In this document: one piece after another, positions 9,190-16,388 of the stretch | Layout: every line of letters begins with the position of its first letter | Position numbering within the stretch: position 1 is the first letter of the stretch | From: Cytidiella melzeri | Taxonomy: Eukaryota; Basidiomycota; Agaricomycetes; Polyporales; Irpicaceae | DNA length: 16,388 nucleotides | Reading direction: 5' to 3' | NCBI GenBank assembly: GCA_022592445.1 | Contig: JABYQR010000613.1 | Coordinates: 1-16,388 of the forward strand | Position numbers and translations under genes: made by a program | The notes under the pieces: generated by a model | Database searches by the model: none | The model's input: only the letters and a program-made list of their open reading frames with translations | Told to the model about the DNA's origin: nothing

Positions 9190-10853
9190 CATAGGATGCA
9201 TGGGCCAGATGGTCTTTTGCAACGACCACCTCAGGAAGGCGACCGAGAAGTACCTGAAGATGACAACGACGAGCCAATTTGACCATGCTTCCTTACTATG
9301 CACTTGCTAGCGAGAGCACTGCGACTGCGACTGGCGGTTCCTACTCCCCCAACCGCGACAGCCTACATCTACGACCCTATCAACAATGGTCCTGGTCCGG
9401 GCCTGGAGTACAGCGCGTGTCCTCGCACCAAAAAGGCGGTGGACACGGATAGTAAGTTAGAGGCCATCCCGCGCTTTCACGAGACGCTCGAAACGCCAGG
9501 GGTATGGGAGAAAAAGAGCTGCAGGCGTTCCTCCGATACGCGACTCTGTTCTTTAGGGACGGAGGACGGCTCTTCTGATGGGATGCCACGGGAGCGCATA
9601 AGCTAGTCGTATGGCCAGCCGACTGCATGAAAGTACTTCGCGACTGCCACGACGGTGCCGCTCATCGAGGAGTTTTCGCGACAGCCGCGATGGTGTCAGA
9701 GCGTTTTTGGTGGCCGTTTCACTTAGCAGATATTGTGTGGTACATCAGGACTTGTCATATATGCCAGACGCAACAGAATCGGCAGATTCTGCTTCCTCCG
9801 ACAGTCCAACAATTGGTGCCGCTCTTCGCAAAAGTATACATGGACACTATGCACCTACCAGCGTCTGGGGGCTTCAAGTACATGGTACAAGGGCGCTGTT
9901 CAATCATGCATTGGCCGGAGTTCCGCGCTCTTTGCTCCGAGACTGGTAAAACGATAGGGGATTGGATTTTCACCGAACTTCTATGTTGCTGGGGCGCGCT
10001 GTCGGAAATAGTCTTGGACAACGGAGGCGCATTCGTCAACGCGATCGAATACCTGGGCAAGCGTTACCATATTCATCACATCCAAATCAGCGGCTACAAC
10101 TTGCGAGCGAATGGACAGGTCGAGCTAGCTCACTACGATGTTTGCCAGGCACTCTATAAGGCGGCGGATGGGGACGCGAGTTGGTGGTCACAGGTCGCGG
10201 CATTGGTGTTCTGGTTGGAGCGAATCACAACGCGCAAACGGATGGGCTGTTCCCCCTACTTTGCAGTCACCGTCACGCATCCAATAATTCCGCTCGACAT
10301 TGTAGAGGCAACCTACCTACAGCCGGCGCCGGACTCTGTGTTGTCTACCGAGGACCTTATCAGTCGACAAGCGATCGCGCTACAAAAGCGTCGGGAGCAT
10401 CTGGTCACGCTACGAGACAAGGTCATGGAGTCGCGCACTAAGGCGGCGCAGCGGTTCAAGGTCAAGCACATGCATACCATCCGCGACTTCGACTTCAAGA
10501 GAGGATTGCTCGTACTAATTTGCAACACCGCGATCGAGAAGGCTTTGAACCGCAAGATGCGCGCGCGGTATCTTGGACCGCTAATCGTGGTCGCCAGAAA
10601 TTGAGGAGGAGCTTACGTTCTCTGCGAGTTGGACGGCGCGGTGTTGGACTGGCCAGTGGCAGCCTTTAGAGTCATTCCGTATCTCGCGCGCGCTGAAATT
10701 CCCTTGCCAGACAGCTTTGCCGAGATCACTTTAGAACGGCTCAAGGAGATGGAGGCGTTGCGGTCGCAAGGCGACAATGATGAAGACAAGCTGCTAGGCG
10801 ACGCACACGCGGCAGAGGACAAAGAAGACCCGGCGGACACACTCGACGCCTAG
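9190..10853 (+). pseudogene. Ty3/gypsy pol 3' part: RNase H tail, H2C2 zinc finger, integrase, C-terminal tail
   Basis: The left end reads MHGPDGLLQRPPQEGD, the usual PDGLSRR-type end of Ty3 RNase H. TGA at 9280-9282 follows in the same frame, then FHETLETPGVWEK. A frame change at the A5 run 9511-9515 leads to ELQAFLRYATLFFRDGGRLF, a TGA at 9576-9578 and WDATGAHKLVVW. From ATG 9627 the frame gives the H2C2 finger (H8, H13, C43, C46), and an integrase core with D73 (YMDTMH), D131 (VLDNGG) and E166 (ANGQVE). It continues through TIRDFDFKRGLLVL and RARYLGPLIVVARN, a TGA at 10602-10604, then GGAYVLCELDGAVLDW and PVAAFRVIPYLARAEIPLPDSF to the TAG at 10851-10853. The order RNase H, zinc finger, integrase is Ty3/gypsy, not Ty1/copia. 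Reverse transcriptase, gag and the 5' LTR are not in the window. Intact metal-binding and catalytic residues suggest fairly recent decay. Confidence 0.94.
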
Positions 10854-11084
10854 GCACAACACACTCGACGATGAGTTGTAATTTTATATTATATTGTTTC
10901 CATTTTTTTTTCTTTGATTCGTCTCGCGTATTTTTCTTTCATATTTTTCGGACTACCATTTTTGCGCGCGGTGATTCCATGATGAATTACTGAGAGTTGT
11001 TTGCACTAACAAGTTTTTTTTTTTTTACATATTCGACGCCTGCGCCCTGAGGACAGGGCAAATTTTATTAGTTGGGGGGAGGAA
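10854..11084 (+). other. Ty3 3' untranslated end with poly-T tracts and polypurine-like tract
   Basis: After the pol stop come AT-rich sequence, a T run near 11009-11022, and GGACAGGGCAAATTTTATTA followed by a purine tract GGGGGGAGGAA ending at 11084. A purine tract here is where a Ty3 element would place its plus-strand primer, directly before the 3' LTR. The LTR itself is not contiguous because the DNA transposon at 11087-15646 begins two bases later. Confidence 0.55.
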
Positions 11085-11086
11085 TA
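11085..11086. repeat. TA target-site duplication, left
   Basis: TA immediately outside the left terminal inverted repeat, matched by TA at 15647-15648. A TA duplication is the hallmark of Tc1/mariner/pogo-type DDE transposons, which agrees with the transposase type inside. Confidence 0.8.
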
Positions 11087-11111
11087 CTGTACTGGCACGA
11101 CCTAAGGTTCA
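11087..11111 (+). repeat. Left terminal inverted repeat (25 bp)
   Basis: Begins CTGTACTGGCACGACC and is an exact reverse complement of 15622-15646 over 25 bases. Similarity ends beyond base 25 in simple alignment, although related GGTCAC motifs follow on both sides. Confidence 0.95.
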
Positions 11112-11191
11112 GGTCACGGTCACAGGGCCTCTGAACTTTGGCATTTTGAATGTTGGTCACAGGCCACAGGCCACCGTGAACTTTTGTGACC
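11112..11191 (+). repeat. Left subterminal GGTCAC motif cluster
   Basis: GGTCAC occurs at 11112, 11118 and 11155, and inverted as GTGACC at 11186-11191. Two GGCCAC variants lie between. Clustered hexamers next to a terminal repeat are typical binding sites for the transposase DNA-binding domain; that role is inferred. Confidence 0.75.
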
Positions 11192-11454
11192 ACAGGCGCT
11201 AAATCAATAAAATAATAAAATTGACGGGCGCTTACAATAATACTGCTTTTTTTGGGGGGAGTGCTTTGTGCACACGGTTGCATGTTGCGCAACACGAATC
11301 GAAGTTTTATTACGCGTAGTACACTACAATGCCAGATCTGTGTATTTGAGAAGATAATTGAACCATACCAAGTGTATTCATCGAGTCCGAGGCTAATGGT
11401 ATTGGTGAGCCAGTACTACAGCTTGAAGCCAGCGCAAGCTGTCGCGGCTTCCAG
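11192..11454. other. Left non-coding part of the Ulp1-DDE element
   Basis: About 260 bp between the subterminal motifs and the transposase stop codon. It is AT-rich near 11200-11260 and would contain the 3' untranslated region and polyadenylation signal of the minus-strand gene. No further gene is seen. Confidence 0.6.
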
Positions 11455-13526
11455 CTAAGCTTCGGTGTCTGCGCAGGTTTTTTCATGAATATACTCCAGT
11501 CCCCCTCCTTCTCCCTCAGTATATCCGGCTGGGATGATCTGATAGAACAGGTGACTCTTGATGACTTCGAGTGGAATGCTGGTGTCGATATCATCCGAGT
11601 CCTGTGTGGCAGCATTGTTGCTGTTGTCTAGCTCCTCATCAAGATTATCCACAGTGCCATCGATGTCGAGCTCTTTCCACACTTCTGGTTCATTGTCGTG
11701 AACCTCTTTCAGAAGCCTTCGCGTGTCTGCACTTGTGAGGCTCTCTTGAGAGAGATTGTATCGAGGATCCTGCAGTCAACACATAGAGGTTATGATCTTG
11801 ATCGCTTTATAGACACACACATTTTACGGTACGGTAGCACGGATGTATTTTGTCTACCATAGGGCACAGCCCTCGAGGACAATAAACAAGGAGGAAAAAA
11901 AAAACCACATAGAGAATGCCTAGAAAGAAGATGTCTTGTTAGCATGAGAATGAGCTGATTCAGTATATACACACCTTCTTGACGATCCTCGGATCGTTGA
12001 TCTCCTGAAATGTGTTCACCAACCATCTCACACTACGGTTGCGCAGTGTCTTGATTGTGTCATCGAGCTTGATATTTCGCGGATTAACTCCCTTCCTGAG
12101 CATACAAGAGTTTCCTGTACAACATCCTCCTGCTGTGAGCGACGCACAACTATTTTCATCAGCCTTTGCATCCCAACATCACATGGCTGCCAGATTCCTG
12201 TACATCCGCCAGGTACATAGTCCCGGATGAGCTCTGGCCAGGTAGACTTGACATGCGTACTGAACTCGGCACTGCGGTGGACAGACCAAACATCAAGCTG
12301 TAGGATGCACTCCTGCTCATTGAGTAGACCGAGCTTTGTCTTCTGTCGGCGGACGTAGGGCATGAGGATGTCGTCAATGAAAAGGTACATGGTGCGATGA
12401 TTTGACCAGTACGTATCTGTTCCTGACCATACAAACGACATTCCAAGTTTAGCGGCATCGGCATAGAATGGTGATGATGGAGAAGGTAGTGAAGCTGCGG
12501 TCTTGCCTTTCCAAACAGCCTGAAATGGAAGGACTTCACCGCTCGCCGACACTCCCAGCAGAACGGTGAACGCTCGCTTTTCTTCTTTGCCAACAACTTG
12601 TACCTGAGTCGATCCAATGGTGTCGTAAGTCCGATTCCCTGTATCCTGGAGAACTACCTGTGTCTGATCAATGTTTACTCGTAGCTCTGGGTAGATTTGG
12701 TGGTTTCGGATTGATAGTGCTTGCCGTAGAAAGGACGCTCGACATTTTGCTTCAGCATCGAGCGGAATTTTCTGCGCAGCTCGGGTGGCTTTTCTTATCG
12801 ACCAGCGCATGTGGTTTCTGAGGAAGGACTGAACGTAGCGGATGCTGCATAAAAATGTGCCAACTTTTGTCTTAACTGCGAAAAGAGCAGGTGAGGTATG
12901 TTGAATGTGAGCGACCATTATTCCTCTTGCAGTTGATGCAGTGATAAGAACACCCGACTCTCGCAGTGCTGTGAGCTGACCAACAATCGCATTATAGACG
13001 TCTGGATGTGCAGCCTGAAGGACAATAAAGGTAAGTACCCAAAATGATGGAGATGCAGAGACTAACATACCAGTATCCCGGTACGCGTGACGTTACCTGT
13101 CGGTGCATAGGCCTGGTTAACCTGAGCAAGTATCGACTCCTTCCAACACGGCGAATCCCCCGTCCGATCAATCCATCTGCCAACAACTTGCAAAGTGAGC
13201 CCCTCGTACAGCATGGACTGTGTCTTCTTGAGATGGCGTACTATCTCGACTGGGCTCATTTGTGGCTTATAGATATCTCCAGCATTGCAAATACCAGACC
13301 AGAGAAAAGGAGATCCAAGCCAGTTCGTATGCTCTGGACCTTTCTGCTGTGATGGCTTTCCATCACTTTCCGTCACTGCCATCTCTGGGTCTTTACCCTT
13401 TCCTTTTGTCTTCTCCTTCACTACTGCCTCTGCTTTCTTTACTTCTGCTCGAGCATGAGAGGCTTCGGCTACCGACATACCCGTAACAGGATCTTTGGGA
13501 AGGCTTTTGATGAAGACAGCTGTTAG
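11455..13526 (-). pseudogene. DDE_1 (pogo/Tigger-like) transposase region with one frameshift
   Basis: Exon 13526-13071 encodes a Lys/Glu-rich lead, then a helix-turn-helix-like stretch (MSPVEIVRHLKK..LTLQVVGRWIDR..CWKESIL). Exon 13014-11975 carries the catalytic core: WSIRKATRAAQKIP, then D in RVNIDQTQVV, the GKEEKRAFTV block, D in CILQLDVWSVHRS, and D in VPGGCTGIWQPCDVGMQR, with the last two Asp 38 residues apart. After VVQETL (codon at 12106-12108) the frame changes. The reading resumes as KGVNPRNIKLDDTIKTLRNR from 12094, so an indel lies in 12095-12105. The frame then continues to a donor at 11974 (VKK). A short AFSM-like piece after the acceptor near 11920 and a final exon 11769-11455 (DPRYNLSQESLTS..) complete the family's C-terminus. 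The intron between these two contains a run of ten T and I could not join it in frame. Reading can start from the Ulp1 exons or separately at ATG 13478. Confidence 0.88.
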
Positions 13527-15185
13527 CTTCGGTTGGCTTCGGTCACTCCGTCAGCTTCAGCAATCTCAGCTTTCAAACGATCACTCACCAGCTTCTTTCC
13601 CGTTATCTGATTTCGAATGCCTGACGCAAGCTCCTGCTCCTTCTTCTTTGCTCTCGACTTTTGCTTTTGCTCTCTGACACGACCCCTTTCTTTTGTCTTT
13701 TTTGCCTCCATGAGCCGCTCCTCCAGCTTTTGCATCTTCGCCGATGTCTCTCGGTCTTCTTCAAACCCTCGCTCTATCTGCATATTGCGCTCATCCTTTG
13801 TATTGATATGGAAACCTGCAAAACTGAGGAGTGTTTGTTTTCTTGATTCAGATGGTTGGTTTGCTACGCCCTTCTCTGTGTCTAATCCTGGCTCACAAAC
13901 TCTGTTCTCGGGGTTTAGTGGAGGCTCAAGATCTTGTACAGGTTCATTTGTTGCTGAGCCACCGTCTTTTTGCAGCAACTAGAGCAAAAGGTGAGTAGAG
14001 AACTTCAGAGCAATTCATGCATTTACTCACCTGGTTGCAGAAATCCAGATGATTGTTGACGATGTTCAAATACTCATCAAGTCGCAGCCGGTCGCGGGTT
14101 TCTGGAGTCCACAGTGGATTGCCAAAAAGTGAGTGGTTGATCGCGTTGATCACAATGATGCCGCATGAGATGCTGTCGTCGTTTGGCTGTGCTGATATTG
14201 GTATGTTGCCACCTAGGACATACGAGCTGAGCTCATGCAATGCCAGCCAGCGCTGGACCGCTTCAGTATGTCTTGTTGGAGGAGGGTTGCCAAACGAATC
14301 TCCGTAACTGATTTCTCTTGTGCACTTTGTCACGCGAAACAGAGTCCAGTGGTTACCGTTGACATGCACAGGCAAGTAAATCGTCTCAAGCTCTCCATCG
14401 TAGAGCCGGGTACCAAGACGCCTCAGCTGAGTGAACCGCTTCTCAGTGGTATACATATCTGAATTTCTCAGATTGTCGTGACATAGTTGATAGGAGGTGT
14501 CAATCACTCGGACTTTGGTACAGAGACGTCCGAGTTCTGGAAGGTGCGTAGTCAGCCTGAGCTGCTGTTGATTCTGAATCCTCCTGATGATACCGTCCAT
14601 GATAGATCTGCCTAGCATGCCTGGGAGTAGGAGAGATCGAACGTCGTTTGACGTGACAATTGGATCAACATCTACTCCTCGCACAGATACATCCCATCCG
14701 AGGCGTTTGAGAGTAAGTAGCACAGTTTTTGCTGCTTGAGAAGTCTCTATATCAGCGGCATGTTGAGCCAAACTCACGACATGCTCTTTAGCTGATGCCC
14801 ACAGCCTACCCTCCTCTACGGCACGAGCCTGCTGAGTCCAGTATGGGACAACAAAGAATAGAGTCGGAATGCCATTGTGTTGCCAGTCAAGGAAGCTCTT
14901 GTGTCCGCTGTTGACTGCATCGGGAAGTAGGTTGTGTAAGTGAATCAAGTACGGAAGAGCAGGTACTGATTGCCTGAGAATCTCCCCTTTGTCGTATGCA
15001 GATATTTCATGGAAGAAGCTAGGATGAAATTCCGTTGGAACAAGAATGTGGCTGTGGTCGACCGTTGGAAGCCGTGCCATGCGGTCGAGAAGCTTGGATA
15101 CGGAGCAACCAGTTGGTAGCATGTGAGCTTTGAGCCATGGTGGAATGACGAGGGCACTGTCCACAGCTAGGTTGTCTATATTCAT
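13523..15185 (-). CDS. Ulp1/SENP-type C48 cysteine protease with coiled-coil tail, encoded in a DNA transposon
   Basis: Exon 15185-14031 gives 385 aa from ATG (MNIDNLAVDS). The C-terminal half carries a C48 signature: His279 in VHVNGNHWTLFRV, Asp296 in SYGDSFGN, Gln333 and Cys341 in AQPNDDSISCGIIVINAI. All four residues expected for a SUMO-protease active site are present, so it may be active. Exon 2 (13978-13589, in frame after a 52-bp intron) contains SFAGFHINTKDERNMQIERGFEEDR, then a Lys/Glu/Arg-rich helix likely to form a coiled coil. If a donor at 13588 is used, exon 2 joins at 13526 to the transposase exons (LTAVFIKSLPKDPVTG) in frame, making one long protein of over 1000 aa. If that intron is retained, translation stops at 13523-13525 and a separate transposase would start at 13478. 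The protease presumably cuts SUMO-like modifiers or the polyprotein; neither is shown by sequence. Confidence 0.9.
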
Positions 15186-15250
15186 GTTTTGTAGCGTGCA
15201 AAGCAAGCTGTATCACGGTTGGAAGAGCAGCTCAGCTTTTTGCTAATTTA

Positions 15251-15258
15251 TATTTATA
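15251..15258 (-). promoter_or_regulatory. TATA box candidate for the Ulp1-DDE gene
   Basis: On the minus strand TATAAATA lies 66 bp upstream of the ATG at 15185, the only such box in the 460-bp leader. Position and sequence suit a TATA element; no experimental support. Confidence 0.5.
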
Positions 15259-15553
15259 TCAAACATTGTGCCTGCTGTTGTGAAGCAACAACGCTAGCCG
15301 TGACCGACACGCGCCTTGGTCGCAGTACCATGTGAACTTACTACCTTAGTGTCCATGTCTTGTAAGTTTTGCAGGCCACAGTCTCTACAGAACACTGGTA
15401 CCGCGTTATTCATTGTGTGCAAAATTCACCGGACAAGACAACATAAAATTGCTGATTAGACAATATCACAATTGTATCGACAGCATTGAGACGTATGTCT
15501 CTTATTACGCCGATGGATAGGCGCCTAGTAGCATTTTCAAAGGTCTGAACTTT
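15259..15553. other. Right non-coding part of the Ulp1-DDE element
   Basis: Leader and promoter side of the minus-strand gene, between the TATA candidate and the subterminal motifs. I see no gene in it. Confidence 0.6.
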
Positions 15554-15615
15554 GGTCACAGGTCACAGCATGTCATGAACTTCCGAAAATTTGAACTTCT
15601 GAGGGTCACGGTCAC
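15554..15615 (+). repeat. Right subterminal GGTCAC motif cluster
   Basis: GGTCAC at 15554, 15561, 15604 and 15610. The last two are a back-to-back pair matching the pair at 11112-11123 in the same orientation, so the outer pairs are direct rather than inverted. CTGAACTTTGG also occurs near both ends (about 11131 and 15545). Confidence 0.75.
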
Positions 15616-15621
15616 AAGTCG

Positions 15622-15646
15622 TGAACCTTAGGTCGTGCCAGTACAG
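15622..15646 (-). repeat. Right terminal inverted repeat (25 bp)
   Basis: Exact reverse complement of 11087-11111; ends ..GTGCCAGTACAG, followed by TA. Confidence 0.95.
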
Positions 15647-15648
15647 TA
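15647..15648. repeat. TA target-site duplication, right
   Basis: Partner of the TA at 11085-11086. Removing the element and one TA joins the purine tract GGGGGGAGGAA to TATACATGCGCC, the presumed pre-insertion sequence. Confidence 0.8.
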
Positions 15649-15851
15649 TACATGCGCCTCACACCCAAGCCTCACATTTTATTTATTCATTTCTTTTCTT
15701 TATTTATTTTATTTCTGAGTTTTCTCTCTTTTCTTACTTCACTCATAAAAGAAGCGGCAAAAACAATTCATTAGACAGGACTAGTACAGAGTAGCAAAAA
15801 CACAGCGAAGGAACAGCGACAAGCCAGCGAAAAACCACGGACACAGAACCC
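15649..15851. other. AT-rich flank, possible piece of the Ty3 3' LTR
   Basis: T-rich sequence with a CATAAAAG box near 15744-15752. If the Ty3 purine tract left of the transposon is real, its 3' LTR should start here. It also has to contain the 3' end of the minus-strand gene ending at 15852. No second LTR copy is in the window to compare, so this is a guess. Confidence 0.3.
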
Positions 15852-16388
15852 CTACCGACGCAACGAACCGGCGAAAAGAGCGGCCTCCTCAGCGGCGACC
15901 TGCTCCAACTCGCGCCGCGCGGCCAAGATCTTTGCCTTGTAGAGCACAGCGTTGGTGCGCAACGCGGTCATCCGCACCTTCCCAATGGTGAGCCTGCCAA
16001 GGACGGCGCCAAGCTCGGTCTCGAGGGCGGAGAGGTACTGTTGTAGTACCACTCGGTTGGTGACACGAGCAGGGGCGGGAGCAGGAGGAGCGCCTCCAGG
16101 GAGCTCTGCGGATCGGCCGGGCACCTCCTCGAGGATGTCGTCAACGTTGAAGGCGACAGGCAGAGGGTGAGAAGAGGGAGGACGGGCGTGCTGAGGGCGG
16201 CGCAGTTCTTCCCACAGCGGAGAGACCACCACGTCCATCTTGAGGCTGCTGGGACTGGCGGTGGTGACGCGAGGAGAAATGGCTGGGGCATTGCCTTTGC
16301 CTTTCGCATCGGGGGTGACGGAGTCGGCGGGAGGAGAGCGATGGACGGCGGGGGAGGAAGCGGAAAGAGGGGTGGCTGGCTCCTCGTC
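15852..16388 (-). CDS. 3' part of an uncharacterised GC-rich gene, cut by the right edge
   Basis: One frame is open from the window edge (16388) to the TAG at 15852-15854: 178 residues without an intron or a stop. The left part is Pro/Ser/Thr-rich (DEEPATPLSASSPAVH..). Then comes MDVVVSPLWEELRRPQ, a Pro/Ala linker, and a C-terminal helical region (VVLQQYLSALETELGAVLGRL..AARRELEQVAAEEAALF) likely to form a coiled coil. Codons end mostly in C or G, unlike the mobile genes to the left, which favours a resident gene or a different source. An internal Met at 16238 could be read as a start, but the frame upstream is equally coding-like. I do not recognise the family. Confidence 0.6.
   Translation of the reverse strand, partial: DEEPATPLSASSPAVHRSPPADSVTPDAKGKGNAPAISPRVTTASPSSLKMDVVVSPLWEELRRPQHARPPSSHPLPVAFNVDDILEEVPGRSAELPGGAPPAPAPARVTNRVVLQQYLSALETELGAVLGRLTIGKVRMTALRTNAVLYKAKILAARRELEQVAAEEAALFAGSLRR

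Larger units (their letters stand above)
11087..15646 (-). mobile_element. Complete 4.56-kb TA-flanked DNA transposon coding for Ulp1 protease and DDE_1 transposase
   Basis: The ends are perfect 25-bp inverted repeats (11087-11111 and 15622-15646) starting CTGTACTGGCACG. They are flanked by TA on both sides. GGTCAC motifs cluster in the outer 105 bp at each end. Coding is all on the minus strand, from ATG 15185 to a stop at 11455-11457: a C48/Ulp1-type protease, a charged helical region, a helix-turn-helix-like region, and a DDE_1 (pogo/Tigger-like) transposase. The gap from the right repeat to the ATG (460 bp) and from the stop to the left repeat (about 370 bp) leave room for promoter and terminator. 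Perfect repeats and nearly intact coding suggest a young insertion. The transposase superfamily, TIRs and TA flanks agree with one another, which makes the boundaries reliable. Confidence 0.92.

Noticed and set aside
9611..9957. Other plus-strand frames over the integrase
   Set aside because: Shadows; only the frame with the H2C2 finger and DDE residues is retroelement-like.
11112..11123. Tandem GGTCAC resembling a nuclear-receptor half-site repeat
   Set aside because: Fungi lack such receptors; position beside the TIR explains it better as a transposase-binding motif.
15968..16309. Another minus-strand frame of 113 aa overlapping the right-edge gene
   Set aside because: The alternative frame is open for its whole length to the window edge and has a coding-like third-base C/G preference; this one is a GC-rich shadow.
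1..16388. tRNA, rRNA or CRISPR-like arrays
   Set aside because: No cloverleaf with A and B boxes, no rRNA-like stretch, and no regularly spaced short repeats were seen by eye; a tRNA could still be missed without a scan.

Overview
The window looks like a repeat-rich, accessory stretch of a basidiomycete genome, most likely Agaricomycetes. Genes carry many 48-69 bp introns with GTRNGT donors and short acceptors. The protein families are those that crowd mushroom-fungus genomes: a KDZ transposase with a CxC2 cysteine cluster, Ty3/gypsy pol, a DDE_1 transposase, a C48/Ulp1 protease and RNase-H1-N/viroplasmin-like domains. All gene models below were spliced by hand from the sequence; no database search was possible.

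Layout. (1) 1-2493, minus: an eight-exon KDZ transposase running off the left edge, with at least two premature stops. (2) 2494-4266: no convincing gene; it holds a diverged direct repeat of about 155 bp, spaced 292 bp, just upstream of the KDZ start. (3) 4267-5612, minus: an intact four-exon gene of about 392 aa with two viroplasmin/RNase-H1-N-like modules. (4) 5750-8796, plus: a six-exon gene of about 929 codons, divergent from the previous one across 137 bp, clean except for one in-frame TAG. (5) About 9190-11084, plus: the 3' part of a Ty3/gypsy pol (RNase H tail, H2C2 zinc finger, integrase, C-terminal tail), broken by three stops and a frameshift and ending in a purine-rich tract. (6) 11087-15646: a complete 4560-bp DNA transposon with perfect 25-bp terminal inverted repeats, TA on both sides, subterminal GGTCAC motifs, and minus-strand coding for a Ulp1-type protease and a pogo-like DDE_1 transposase whose exons splice in frame into one another. 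(7) 15852-16388, minus: the 3' part of a GC-rich unknown gene cut by the right edge.

How the pieces relate. The Ulp1-DDE element sits at the purine tract closing the Ty3 remnant, so it appears to be a younger insertion nested in an older, decayed retrotransposon. The KDZ gene and the Ty3 remnant both carry stops that look like C-to-T or G-to-A changes in CGA arginine codons. The Ulp1-DDE element is nearly intact, with one clear frameshift and an unresolved poly-T intron. The most notable item is the TA-flanked element joining a deSUMOylase-like protease to a DDE transposase. The divergent gene pair in the middle is the second candidate for an uncharacterised unit.
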